Shown here: positions 56,057-64,000 of the stretch, piece after piece
Layout of the letters: every line of letters begins with the position of its first letter
Numbering within the stretch: position 1 is the stretch's first letter
Source of the DNA: Daejeonella sp.
GTDB taxonomy: Bacteria > Bacteroidota > Bacteroidia > Sphingobacteriales > Sphingobacteriaceae
Direction: 5' to 3'
Length of the DNA stretch: 64,000 nt
Assembly (NCBI RefSeq): GCF_030695525.1
Contig: NZ_JAUYSS010000025.1
Coordinates: 1 to 64,000 of the forward strand
Notes under the pieces: model-generated
Told to the model about the DNA's origin: nothing
What the model saw: the letters and a program-made list of their open reading frames with translations, nothing else
Databases searched by the model: none
Made by a program: the position numbers and the translations under genes

Positions 56057-56174
56057 AATTGCGATTCTATTGCTTGTTCTGAGCCTGAGTTCCTGCAGTG
56101 TTTTTAAAAAAGGCTGCAAATGCCCAAAATTCATCCGTACTCATACTCCTTCAGGATTAACGATTCAGCCCTGA
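56040..56174 (+). CDS. Very small lipoprotein, 44 residues
   Basis: ATG 56040, inside the 3' end of the VanZ-like gene, begins a lipoprotein signal peptide with lipobox LSSC at residues 16-19. The mature part is only 26 residues with two more Cys (KKGCKCPKF) and ends TPSGLTIQP. The hydrophobic core and overlap with the upstream gene support it being real. Unknown function; similar short KxCxCPKF lipoproteins occur in related bacteria, from memory. Confidence 0.65.
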   Translation: MKNCFKIAILLLVLSLSSCSVFKKGCKCPKFIRTHTPSGLTIQP

Positions 56175-56202
56175 TTTCTAATTATTGTGTAAAATCAATG
56201 TT

Positions 56203-56238
56203 CTTATTTGGAATTAATTCAAATAAGCATTATTTTTG
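56203..56238 (+). promoter_or_regulatory. feoAB promoter with overlapping dyad operator
   Basis: TTTG (56207-56210), 20 bases, TATTTTTG (56231-56238): a full consensus promoter, 21 bases before the feoA ATG. A perfect dyad CTTATTTG (56203-56210) / CAAATAAG (56220-56227) covers the -33 box, a good place for a repressor such as Fur. That assignment is inference. Confidence 0.65.
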
Positions 56239-56259
56239 ATTCATCATTAAAACAGGGAT

Positions 56260-56475
56260 ATGAAGCTTTCACAATTAATACCGGGGCAAACAGGGATCAT
56301 CAAAGAATTTACTGATCTTGAAATGTCTGTTAAGTTGATGGAAATGGGTTGTTTGCCGGGTGAATCTATCGTTGTTGAGCGCTTAGCCCCACTGGGTGAT
56401 CCGATGGCTATCAGGGTTTCAGGTTATCAGTTAACCTTGAGAAAGAAGGAAGCTTCAACCATTATCATGCAATAA
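56260..56475 (+). CDS. feoA: Ferrous iron transport protein A (FeoA)
   Basis: A 71-residue SH3-like protein (KLMEMGCLPGESIVVERLAPLGDPMAIRVSGYQLTLRKKEA) that accompanies FeoB in Fe(II) uptake and probably modulates it. It precedes feoB by 7 bases under one promoter with an overlapping dyad. Confidence 0.95.
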   Translation: MKLSQLIPGQTGIIKEFTDLEMSVKLMEMGCLPGESIVVERLAPLGDPMAIRVSGYQLTLRKKEASTIIMQ

Positions 56476-56482
56476 TCTCCAG

Positions 56483-58597
56483 GTGAGCGGCGATTTAAAA
56501 ATTGCATTAGTTGGTAACCCCAACTCCGGAAAATCTACTCTATTTAATGTTCTAACTGGATTAAATCAAAAAATCGGCAATTTTCCGGGAGTCACTGTCG
56601 AGAAAAAGACAGGATATTGTAAACTCCCCGACCAGCGTACTGCACAAATCACAGATCTCCCGGGTACCTACAGTTTTTATCCAAAAAGCAGGGATGAACG
56701 TATTGTACTGGATGCACTTAGCGATAAAACAGGATCCAACTATCCTGATCTCATTATTTTTGTTGCAGATGCATCTAATTTAAAAAGAAATTTACTGCTT
56801 TTTTCTCAGATTGCAGATCTCAAGATTCCAGTCATTATTGCTCTGAATATGATGGATCTGGCGGCTCGCTCAGGGATTGAAATTTCTGTTGATGAGCTGG
56901 CCCTAAAACTGGGGGTTCAGGTCATTCCAATTTCTGCCCGGAAGCAGGAGGGAATTGATCGTCTCAAGCAGGCTATACTGAACAATAGTTCTATTCCTCT
57001 TCAGTTGCCTTCTATCGAGGTTGAAAGCATAGCACCGGAGCTGATCAGGAGAATTCAGGACGAGTTGATGATTGAAAAGCCATATACGGCATTACAGATT
57101 GCTCATCAGTATGAACACCTGGCATTTCTGTCTCAAAAGGATAAGCAGTGGGTCGCCACGCTCAATAAGGAATTCAATTTTCATTCACAAAAAGCACAAG
57201 CCACCGAGACCATTGCCCGGTATAACTTTATCAATGATGTGCTTTTCGATGCAGTTAAGGTTCATTCTGATCCCAAACAGGAAACAATGAGTAACCGAAT
57301 CGATAAAGTACTTACTCATCAGATATTTGGTTTCGTCATTTTTTTCGCGATACTTTTCATGATATTTCAGGCCATATTTTCATGGTCTGAATATCCGATG
57401 TCCTTAATTGAGGATTTGTTCCTTTGGTTATCAGAATTGAGCCTCCGGATTCTGCCCTCCGGAGTATTTACTGACCTATTGGTAAATGGAGTTCTTGCGG
57501 GATTAAGCGGAGTTATAATTTTCATTCCGCAGATCGCCATTTTATTTGCATGTATCTCTGTACTGGAGGATACCGGATATATGTCGAGGGTTACTTTCAT
57601 GATGGATAAAATCATGCGCAAAGTGGGTCTGAGTGGTAAATCTATTGTTCCATTGATCGGTGGATTTGCCTGTGCCGTTCCTTCAATTATGAGTGCCCGG
57701 AATATTGAGAGCTGGAAAGACAGGATGATTACTATTATGGTCACTCCACTGATTGCCTGCTCAGCACGGCTTCCGGTATATACCTTATTGATTTCACTGG
57801 TGGTACCTAATGAGAAGGTTTGGGGCTTTATTAATATGCAAGGATTGGCATTGATGTCTTTGTATCTTCTGAGTATAATAAGCGCAATACTGGTGGCCTG
57901 GGTAATGAAATATATGATCCGTGCACGCGAACGCGGATATTTTATCATGGAGCTTCCGGTTTATCGAATGCCGCGTTGGAATAATGTGATTTTAACCATG
58001 TACCGCAGTGTAAAGACCTTCGTAATTGAAGCAGGAAAGGTCATTATTGCAGTGTCCATTATTTTGTGGGTTCTTTCATCTTACGGACCTGTAGATCGTT
58101 TTGATAAAATTGAGGTTAAATACAACGAAGTATCAATAAGAAAGCAACTTGAAGCTTCAGAAATTGATCGTCTGATTGCCTCCGAAAAACTGGAGAACTC
58201 CTATGCCGGAATTTTAGGTAAATCAATTGAACCTGTAATCAGACCTCTGGGTTTTGACTGGAAGATCGGCATCGCATTGATTACTTCTTTTGCCGCCCGT
58301 GAAGTATTTGTAGGGACTATGGCCACCATTTATAGTGTGGAAGGCGACGATTCCCACCTGGAATCTGTACGTGAGAAAATGGCTTCTGCCCGAAATTCCG
58401 AAACCGGATTGCCTGTATTTACGACTGCGGTTGCCTTTTCACTGATGATGTTCTACGCTTTCTCCATGCAATGTATCAGTACTATCGCAGTAGTCTATCG
58501 CGAAACCAAAGGCTGGAGATGGCCTTTAATTCAAATTGTATACATGACCGCTTTGGCTTATCTTGCGAGCCTGTTAGTATACCAGCTTCTGAAATAA
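56483..58597 (+). CDS. feoB: Ferrous iron transporter FeoB
   Basis: A 704-residue inner-membrane Fe(II) transporter. The N-terminal G domain shows GNPNSGKS (residues 11-18), the DLPGTYS switch and NMMD; the membrane part has gate segments such as GFACAVPSIMSARN and ITSFAAREVFVGTM. It starts with GTG at 56483, 7 bases after the feoA stop. The family is usually 700-770 residues, so it is complete. Cotranscribed with feoA and followed after 2 bases by a SprT-like gene. Confidence 0.96.
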   Translation: MSGDLKIALVGNPNSGKSTLFNVLTGLNQKIGNFPGVTVEKKTGYCKLPDQRTAQITDLPGTYSFYPKSRDERIVLDALSDKTGSNYPDLIIFVADASNLKRNLLLFSQIADLKIPVIIALNMMDLAARSGIEISVDELALKLGVQVIPISARKQEGIDRLKQAILNNSSIPLQLPSIEVESIAPELIRRIQDELMIEKPYTALQIAHQYEHLAFLSQKDKQWVATLNKEFNFHSQKAQATETIARYNFINDVLFDAVKVHSDPKQETMSNRIDKVLTHQIFGFVIFFAILFMIFQAIFSWSEYPMSLIEDLFLWLSELSLRILPSGVFTDLLVNGVLAGLSGVIIFIPQIAILFACISVLEDTGYMSRVTFMMDKIMRKVGLSGKSIVPLIGGFACAVPSIMSARNIESWKDRMITIMVTPLIACSARLPVYTLLISLVVPNEKVWGFINMQGLALMSLYLLSIISAILVAWVMKYMIRARERGYFIMELPVYRMPRWNNVILTMYRSVKTFVIEAGKVIIAVSIILWVLSSYGPVDRFDKIEVKYNEVSIRKQLEASEIDRLIASEKLENSYAGILGKSIEPVIRPLGFDWKIGIALITSFAAREVFVGTMATIYSVEGDDSHLESVREKMASARNSETGLPVFTTAVAFSLMMFYAFSMQCISTIAVVYRETKGWRWPLIQIVYMTALAYLASLLVYQLLK

Positions 58598-58599
58598 AA

Positions 58600-59229
58600 T
58601 TGGATAAGATTGCAGTCCTGAATAATTACCTGCCACCCGGCGCAGCGCCTGTTATTGCGCGCTGGATAGATTATTTTGAATGTGAATTTAAAGTCTCCAG
58701 AAACCGGAGTACCAAGCACGGAGATTATCGCCACCCTTTTAAAAACGCCGGACACCGGATTTCGGTTAATTATAACCTCAATCCCTACGCCTTTCTGATT
58801 ACTACCGTTCATGAGTTCGCCCATTTATTGACATGGAATGAACATAAGCGAAAAGCTAAGCCCCATGGGCAAGAATGGAAAAACAATTTTAAGCGAATGA
58901 TGAAGCCTTTTTTTGAGCAATCTATCTTTCCGCCGGATATTAATCATGCCATTCAAAATTACCTTGATAACCCAGCTGCTTCAAGCTGTGTGGATCTCAA
59001 TCTTTATCGCATCCTGAAGCAATACGACAGTAAACCTGAACACATTATTTGTGTAGAAAAACTTCCGGTGAAAACTATGTTCTCATTGCCTGACGGACGT
59101 GTGTTCAGAAAAGAAACCCTGGTCAGAAAACGTTACCGCTGCGTCGAAATTAAAACCGGTAATGTGTATTTATTCAATGCTCTTTCTGAGGTGACGGTTG
59201 TTGAGCCGCAGGGAATGCTGAAAGGGTAA
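58600..59229 (+). CDS. SprT-like zinc-binding domain protein
   Basis: About 209 residues. H71-E-F-A-H75 gives the zinc metalloprotease motif of the SprT/Spartan group, with HGQEWKNNFKRMM behind it as the likely third-ligand region. I choose TTG 58600 as start (LDKIAVLNNYLPPGAAP), 2 bases after the feoB stop; the open frame extends back to 58471 only by overlapping feoB. Eukaryotic relatives cleave DNA-protein crosslinks; the bacterial role is unknown. It is cotranscribed with feoB by spacing. Confidence 0.83.
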   Translation: MDKIAVLNNYLPPGAAPVIARWIDYFECEFKVSRNRSTKHGDYRHPFKNAGHRISVNYNLNPYAFLITTVHEFAHLLTWNEHKRKAKPHGQEWKNNFKRMMKPFFEQSIFPPDINHAIQNYLDNPAASSCVDLNLYRILKQYDSKPEHIICVEKLPVKTMFSLPDGRVFRKETLVRKRYRCVEIKTGNVYLFNALSEVTVVEPQGMLKG

Positions 59230-59393
59230 AGCTGAAAGCTAAAAGCAGAAAGATATGCTGGATTACCAAATTACCTTCATCACCGAAGATTGTGATAATT
59301 CCTGGACAGAATTTAGATACAGATCTGACAATAGTTTCTGGCAGTTTTATTGCTCTGGAATCTTGTTTAAAATATTTATCAAATTTTATACTC

Positions 59394-59849
59394 ATGAAAA
59401 CATATAATATTCTACTTCTCGCAGTTCTTCTGGCCTCATGCAATAATCAGATCAAGGAGACAGAATCAAGCAGTTCGACAATCATAAATAAGGATAAACC
59501 TTCATCTGTAAATTGTTATTTGTACGCCAGTGCAACTGATACAGTAAGTTTAAACCTAATTCATTTAGGAGACTCAATTACCGGCACTTTGGTTTATAAT
59601 TATAAAGAAAAGGATAAAAATACCGGTACCATAAATGGAAGGATGAATGGAAATATTTTAATCGCAGAGTATACATTTCTTTCTGAAGGGATTCAATCCT
59701 GCAGGCAGGTAGCATTTAAGTTAGAAGGCGACAATTTTGTAGAAGGGTATGGAGAAAGTTATAGCCAAAATGATAGATTCTTTTTCAAATATCCCGACTC
59801 TCTGAACTTTGAAAGTTCATTTAAATTAAGAGAAACAGACTGTCAATAA
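59394..59849 (+). CDS. Hypothetical lipoprotein, 151 residues
   Basis: ATG 59394 begins a short signal peptide with lipobox LLASC (Cys near residue 16); the longer frame from 59292 has no support. After a Ser-rich linker comes a beta-rich domain with SVNCYLYASATDTVSLNLIHLGDSITGTLVYNYKEKDKNTGTINGRMNGNILIAEYTF, the pattern of small lipocalin-like or META-like lipoproteins. I do not assign a family firmly. It stands alone between the SprT-like gene and the AT-rich region before the mobile mystery pair. Confidence 0.7.
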   Translation: MKTYNILLLAVLLASCNNQIKETESSSSTIINKDKPSSVNCYLYASATDTVSLNLIHLGDSITGTLVYNYKEKDKNTGTINGRMNGNILIAEYTFLSEGIQSCRQVAFKLEGDNFVEGYGESYSQNDRFFFKYPDSLNFESSFKLRETDCQ

Positions 59850-59969
59850 TCATTATCCTTAAAACGTTTTCGCCAGAGAGCCAATAGAGGGGGGAGTTTC
59901 AAAGCAAAAGTGCGTTTCATGCTGCAATTAAATCATTAATCAATTTAATCTGAGTTATATTTTAGCTAT

Positions 59970-60093
59970 ATAAACATGTTTATTTTTTTTAAATCGTAAA
60001 CTATATTGTTTACTTTTATATTAAAATATAAATAAAAATATTTACAAAATATTAACAATGTAAATTAATATGTTTATTTTTAAGATATTTTTG
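59970..60093 (+). promoter_or_regulatory. Promoter and palindromic operators of the mobile mystery pair
   Basis: ATAAACATGTTTAT (59970-59983) is a perfect 14-bp palindrome and GTAAAC-TATATT-GTTTAC (59996-60013) is another; both share (A)TAAAC/GTTTA half-sites. A -7 box TATTTTTG (60086-60093) ends 5 bases before the ATG. The whole stretch is extremely AT-rich. Autoregulation by the HTH protein is likely. Confidence 0.6.
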
Positions 60094-60098
60094 TAGTT

Positions 60099-60560
60099 AT
60101 GAGAACAAAAAGGAAGTTATTGGTTGAGCAACTGGATAGAAAGCTTAAACCATTTTCGGGTACTGCCAATATAATCATACCTGAAAGGGGCTGGATTAAC
60201 ACCATCAGGGTAACGCTAAATATGACCTTAGAGCAATTAGGGGTTAAACTTAAAATGACCAGACAAGGAGCAAAAAAAGTAGAAGAAAGTGAATCCTCCG
60301 GCTCAATATCTATAAAGTCATTAAAGGAAATTGGAGAAGTTCTGGAAATGAAATTTGTTTATGGCTTTGTTCCAAAGCACGGATCAGTGCAAAACCTGAT
60401 TAGTTACAAAGCAGGGGCTCTTGCTGAAAAAATAGTTCTAAGAACGAGTCAAAATATGAAGCTGGAGAATCAGGGAAATAATGATGAGGAGATTAAGCGG
60501 GCTATCATTGATTTGACAGATGAATTGAAAAGAGAGATGAGTAAAGCTTTATGGGATTAG
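60099..60560 (+). CDS. Mobile mystery protein A (HTH regulator, probable antitoxin)
   Basis: A 153-residue protein of the mobile mystery A family. The central region TLNMTLEQLGVKLKMTRQGAKKVEESESSGSISIKSLKEIGEVLEMKFVYGFVP is a Cro/C1-type helix-turn-helix. It is always paired with a Fic-type protein B, and here the B gene overlaps its last 10 bases. By analogy with Fic toxin systems it is probably the antitoxin and autorepressor; the upstream palindromes fit that. These pairs are found in accessory, often transferred regions. Confidence 0.9.
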   Translation: MRTKRKLLVEQLDRKLKPFSGTANIIIPERGWINTIRVTLNMTLEQLGVKLKMTRQGAKKVEESESSGSISIKSLKEIGEVLEMKFVYGFVPKHGSVQNLISYKAGALAEKIVLRTSQNMKLENQGNNDEEIKRAIIDLTDELKREMSKALWD

Positions 60561-61147
60561 AAATTGCTTTAGAAGATGGCCAAACACCCCTCAGTGAAGA
60601 GGAGAAGGAAGGTTTGTTACTGAGAACGATTACCACACATGCTGAATTGGATGAACATGAGCAATTAAACATTGAAAAGGCTGTTGAGTGGACAATTAAA
60701 ACAAAATTTCGAAAAGAGCAGATACTGACAGAAAAATTTATAAAAATACTCCATAAAAAAATGCTTGGTGAAGTTTGGTCATGGGCAGGGGAGTTCAGGA
60801 GATCAGAAAGGAATTTGGGTGTAAAATGGATACTTATTAGTGTAGAACTTAAATCCTTACTGGATGATACAAGGTTTTGGATTGATAATAACACTTATCC
60901 AACTAAAGAAATAGCCATCCGGTTTAAACATCGTCTGGTTAATATCCATTGTTTTCCAAACGGAAATGGGAGACATTCCAGAATGATGGCAGATATCATA
61001 ATGGAAAACATATTTTCTGAAAATATTTTTTCCTGGAGTCAATCCAAAATGAACAGGCCAGACCAGACCAGAAAAAATTATATCAATGCGTTAAAAGAAG
61101 CCGACAGGGGAAATATCCGGGATTTGCTGGATTTTGCAAGAAACTAA
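60551..61147 (+). CDS. Mobile mystery protein B (Fic-domain probable toxin)
   Basis: A 198-residue Fic protein. The catalytic motif is HCFPNGNGRHSR with His133, close to HPFxxGNGR; the flap and helical core (EVWSWAGEFRRSERNLGVKW) are normal. Fic enzymes usually transfer AMP from ATP onto protein side chains. Before the Fic core, TTHAELDEHEQLN resembles the inhibitory helix but ends in Leu where Gly or Asn is usual, so self-inhibition is uncertain and protein A may be needed for control. Its start overlaps the partner gene by 10 bases. Confidence 0.9.
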   Translation: MGLEIALEDGQTPLSEEEKEGLLLRTITTHAELDEHEQLNIEKAVEWTIKTKFRKEQILTEKFIKILHKKMLGEVWSWAGEFRRSERNLGVKWILISVELKSLLDDTRFWIDNNTYPTKEIAIRFKHRLVNIHCFPNGNGRHSRMMADIIMENIFSENIFSWSQSKMNRPDQTRKNYINALKEADRGNIRDLLDFARN

Positions 61148-61525
61148 TAATAAGTGTTTCTGTTTATTTGATAGCGTGTCAATCCTTAATATCCAAAAGA
61201 ATTAGGATGGCAAAATGGATTGCTTTTACGAATAAAAGTATCATGCACTAAACAGATTATGTGCTATTTTTAGTTGGGATTGGGTAGACAGATTCCTGAA
61301 CACTGAAGGCTTATTTCAGTCCTCACAATATTGGAAAAATAATAAAACATCCCTCTCCGTTTAAAGAAAATTACTTATTATAGTCAAATATTAGAGATTC
61401 ATGTGTTTCCTGCCAGATTGAAGCCTGGTAAGCCAGAATTATCTAAGGTTTAGATCATTTGTAAAGATATACAACCACGGCAATTGCCTGGATTAAAACG
61501 AATAATAATTATTTAAAACAGATAG
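61148..61525. other. 378-bp gap, nothing recognised
   Basis: AT-rich, with one small hairpin CTTTTA-CGAA-TAAAAG near 61226-61241. No gene, promoter consensus or repeat shared with the rest of the window is visible. Confidence 0.4.
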
Positions 61526-62098
61526 ATGAATAGAAGAGAAGCAGTCAGGAGGGCTACCTTTTTATTGGGGGGAGCAATTACTTTTTCAGGCTTTGCAGCC
61601 TGTGCCGAGGTGCTCAGCCCACTTGCAGTTAAGGGTATTGAATCAAAACCGATAGCATCCCAGGAATCATTGATCGCTGAAATTGCCGATACCATTATTC
61701 CGGATACGAAAGGGGTTCCCGGTGCCAAGGCTGCGGGTCTGGGACCATTTATAGTGATGATGATGCAGGATTGTTATACCGCAGATGTTCAAAAGCATTT
61801 CGCGGATGGTTTAATGAAAGTGGATGAAGTCTCTCAAAGCCAGTACAAGAAATTATTTGTATCATTAACTCTTAAAGAGCGTGAGGAGATCTTTAAATTC
61901 TTTAAAGCTGAAGCTCAGGCACAGATCAAAGCCGGTACCAGCCCTTCGAACTTTTTCCTGCTTTTCTACGAACTCACCTGTCTGGGTTATTATACCTCTG
62001 AGATCGGAGCAACCCAGGCTTTACGGTATGTCCATATTCCCGGCAAATATGAGTCCTGTATTCCTTTGCAGCCCGGACAAAAGGCATGGGCTACCTAA
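61526..62098 (+). CDS. Gluconate 2-dehydrogenase subunit 3 family protein (Tat-exported)
   Basis: A 190-residue small subunit. NRREAVRRATFLLGG at the N-terminus is a twin-arginine signal. The mature part has the family segments IAEIADTIIPDTKGVPGAKAAGLGPFI and FYELTCLGYYTSEIGATQALRYVHIPGKYE. Such subunits pair with a GMC-type flavoprotein, here encoded 31 bases downstream, and carry it across the membrane as a folded complex. The two tatA genes at 41-42 kb could serve its export. Confidence 0.92.
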   Translation: MNRREAVRRATFLLGGAITFSGFAACAEVLSPLAVKGIESKPIASQESLIAEIADTIIPDTKGVPGAKAAGLGPFIVMMMQDCYTADVQKHFADGLMKVDEVSQSQYKKLFVSLTLKEREEIFKFFKAEAQAQIKAGTSPSNFFLLFYELTCLGYYTSEIGATQALRYVHIPGKYESCIPLQPGQKAWAT

Positions 62099-62129
62099 TT
62101 ATTGATTAACAGAATATTGAATTAGACAG

Positions 62130-63833
62130 ATGAATATTAATATAAAAGCAGAGAAGCAAAATACCTACGATGCAATTGTAGTTGGTTCGGGTATTAGTGG
62201 TGGTTGGGCAGCTAAGGAATTGACTGAAAAGGGACTAAAAGTATTGATGCTGGAGCGTGGCCGTAATGTGGAGCATGTTAAGGATTATGATACCGCTTTA
62301 ATGAAGCCCTGGGAATTCAAACACCGTGGCAGGATTACTCCTGAAGAACGCAGCAGGCATTTGGTTCAAACCCGTGCTGGACAGTACAGCGAGTTTAATG
62401 CTAAGTTTTGGGTAGACGATGTCGATTGTCCTTATACTGAAGTAAAACGCTTCGACTGGTATCGCGGGTATCACGTAGGTGGAAGATCCCTTACCTGGGG
62501 GCGTGGTTGTCTCCGTTTAAGTGAGATGGATTTTTCAGCTAATGCCAAGGATGGCTATGGTGTTGACTGGCCTGTTCGTTACAAGGATATCTCGCCATGG
62601 TATGATTATGTTGAGCGCTTTGCCGGTATCAGTGGACAAAACGAGGGACTTGCTCAATTGCCTGATGGCATATTTCTTCCGCCTTTTGAGATGAACTGTG
62701 TCGAAAAAGCAGTAAAAGAAAGGATTGAAAAGCATTATAACAAAGAACGGATGATGACCGTTTACCGGATGGCTAATCTGACTGTCCCTCATAATGGCAG
62801 AGGTACCTGTCAAAATAGAAACCTTTGTAGCAGAGGATGTCCTTTTGGGGCTTATTTCAGTACACAATCGGCGACCCTTCCCGCTGCAATGGCCACTGGT
62901 AACCTGACCCTTCGTCCTTATTCAATTGTGAGTGAGGTTCTTTATGACAAAGAAACAAGGAAGGCCAAAGGAGTTATGGTGATTGATTCGGAGACCAATG
63001 AGCATATCGAATATTCTGCCAAGGTGATCTTCATGAACGCCTCAACTCTGGGAACTACTCAAATCCTGCTGAATTCAACTTCTGATACCTTCCCTGATGG
63101 ATTGGGTAATAGCAGTGGGCATCTGGGTCATAACCTGATGGATCATCACTTTCATGTTGGAGCATCAGGACGGGCAGAGGGCTTTGATGATAAATATTAC
63201 TATGGTCGTCGCCCAATAGGTGTCTATATTCCGCGTTACCGCAACCTCGGTGATAAGCCTGAGCGGGATTATTTACGTGGTTTCCACTACGGAGGAGGTG
63301 CAAGCCGTACAGGTTGGCAACGCGCTATTCCTGAAATGGGCTTTGGTCAGGATTTTAAAGAGGAAATGACAGAACCGGGGCCATGGACCATGGGGCTGGG
63401 ATCATTCGGTGAACATTTACCGGAATTTAAGAACCGTGCTTTTCTGGATAGCACAAAGAAGGATAAATGGGGACTTCCTCTACTGGCTGTGGATTGCGAG
63501 TTTGGAGAGAACGAGCGAAAGATGCGTATCGATATGAGAAACGATGCTGCTGAGATCCTGGAAGCAGCTGGAATGAAAGATGTTCAATCATTCGACCGAC
63601 CAGCAATACCTGGAATGGCGATCCATGAGATGGGTACTGCACGCATGGGACATGATCCCAAAACCTCAGTATTGAACAAATGGAATCAAATGCATGATGT
63701 GAAGAATGTATTCGTCACCGATGGTGCATTCATGACTTCGAACGCCTGTCAGAATCCATCATTGACTTATATGGCCTTCACAGCAAGGGCTTGTGATCAT
63801 GCGGTGAGCGAACTAAAGAAAGGTAACTTATAA
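62130..63833 (+). CDS. GMC family FAD oxidoreductase
   Basis: A 567-residue flavoenzyme with the FAD motif YDAIVVGSGISGGWAAKEL, a CxxxxxCSRGCPFGA Cys-rich segment (CQNRNLCSRGCPFG), HNLMDHHFH and the C-terminal catalytic His region HEMGTARMGHDP...NVFVTDGA. It oxidises an alcohol or the C2/C3 of a sugar; the substrate is unknown. It has no signal peptide and is probably exported with the Tat-signal subunit encoded just upstream. Confidence 0.93.
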   Translation: MNINIKAEKQNTYDAIVVGSGISGGWAAKELTEKGLKVLMLERGRNVEHVKDYDTALMKPWEFKHRGRITPEERSRHLVQTRAGQYSEFNAKFWVDDVDCPYTEVKRFDWYRGYHVGGRSLTWGRGCLRLSEMDFSANAKDGYGVDWPVRYKDISPWYDYVERFAGISGQNEGLAQLPDGIFLPPFEMNCVEKAVKERIEKHYNKERMMTVYRMANLTVPHNGRGTCQNRNLCSRGCPFGAYFSTQSATLPAAMATGNLTLRPYSIVSEVLYDKETRKAKGVMVIDSETNEHIEYSAKVIFMNASTLGTTQILLNSTSDTFPDGLGNSSGHLGHNLMDHHFHVGASGRAEGFDDKYYYGRRPIGVYIPRYRNLGDKPERDYLRGFHYGGGASRTGWQRAIPEMGFGQDFKEEMTEPGPWTMGLGSFGEHLPEFKNRAFLDSTKKDKWGLPLLAVDCEFGENERKMRIDMRNDAAEILEAAGMKDVQSFDRPAIPGMAIHEMGTARMGHDPKTSVLNKWNQMHDVKNVFVTDGAFMTSNACQNPSLTYMAFTARACDHAVSELKKGNL

Positions 63834-63851
63834 TAGAACGCTGACAGGGTT

Positions 63852-63880
63852 TTTAACCACATAGATACATAGATTTGTAT
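63852..63880. repeat. AACCACATAG-type repeat before the GxxExxY gene
   Basis: TTTAACCACATAGATACATAG lies between the GMC gene and the GxxExxY start. The AACCACATAG motif matches the arms of the elements at 34836 and 55008. Confidence 0.6.
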
Positions 63881-63894
63881 TAGTGAATCAACAG

Positions 63895-64000
63895 ATGATA
63901 ACGCAAAGATATTTGGACGAATTGACTTATGTTGTTGTGGGTGCGGCCATTGAAGTTCATAAAATAATGGGAAGAGGTTTGCTTGAAAGCGTTTATCATC
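63895..64000 (+). CDS. GxxExxY protein, N-terminal part (cut by window end)
   Basis: From ATG 63895 the frame runs to the window end (35 codons). YVVVGAAIEVHKIMGRGLLESVYH contains the defining GLLESVY (GxxExxY). The family is about 120-130 residues, so about 90 are missing. It is related by fold prediction in the literature to nuclease-like proteins, but no function is established. The leader carries the AACCACATAG repeat. Confidence 0.85.
   Translation, partial: MITQRYLDELTYVVVGAAIEVHKIMGRGLLESVYH

Noticed and set aside
1-64000. tRNA, rRNA, tmRNA or known riboswitches
   Set aside because: No T-loop, acceptor-stem pairs or conserved RNA cores were recognised in any intergenic region; a covariance-model search would settle this.

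Overview
The window reads as chromosomal DNA of a Bacteroidota member, most likely the order Sphingobacteriales (Pedobacter/Mucilaginibacter-like). Support for this is the SprA gene of the gliding/type IX secretion apparatus, DUF4292 and PorT-like barrel proteins, the order flippase-dut-TPR-DUF4292-EnvC, many TAnnTTTG -7 promoter boxes, very few Shine-Dalgarno sequences, and moderately AT-rich DNA. The genus is inference. I saw no rRNA, tRNA or CRISPR array.

Layout. 1-2.4 kb (minus): end of an exopolysaccharide cluster, with a priming sugar-phosphate transferase cut by the window edge and a GT4 glycosyltransferase. 2.4-4.9 kb: small membrane proteins, hairpin repeats and a decayed GIY-YIG nuclease gene. 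4.9-7.6 kb (minus): an arsenic operon arsR-arsC-acr3 with a translationally coupled metallophosphoesterase. 7.6-9.96 kb: nested repeats, an EF-hand secreted protein, and a thioredoxin-reductase-like flavoenzyme with a small membrane protein. 10.2-13.2 kb: barrel protein, DUF4386 membrane protein, AraC regulator and SDR-like protein. Three promoters here share the motif TTGTCCTAT about 20 bases before the -7 box and look like one small regulon. 13.4-22.5 kb: the main exopolysaccharide block (two GT4 enzymes, AsnB, acetyltransferase, GDP-mannose dehydratase, polymerase/ligase, and a GT-A enzyme on the other strand), interrupted by a cluster of hairpins.

22.5-35 kb is mostly housekeeping: dxs, scpA, glyA, a hybrid histidine kinase with near-identical tandem PAS domains, comF, rlmN, an amidohydrolase and a nitronate monooxygenase. 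35-59 kb is a nearly continuous plus-strand core: acylphosphatase, flippase, dut, TPR protein, DUF4292 lipoprotein, EnvC-like protein, two TatA proteins, gatA, lytic transglycosylase, malic enzyme, ruvA, the 7-kb sprA, gcvH, VanZ-like protein, feoA-feoB and a SprT-like protein. 59-64 kb is more accessory: a lipoprotein, a mobile mystery A/B pair (HTH plus Fic) behind palindromic operators, a Tat-exported dehydrogenase subunit with a GMC oxidoreductase, and the start of a GxxExxY gene.

The least explained parts are non-coding. They are the TTGTCCTAT regulon; about 200-bp elements at 34.8 and 55.0 kb (opposite orientation) that share the AACCACATAG motif with the leader of the GxxExxY gene; several families of perfect hairpins; and a long palindrome inside the ars operon.
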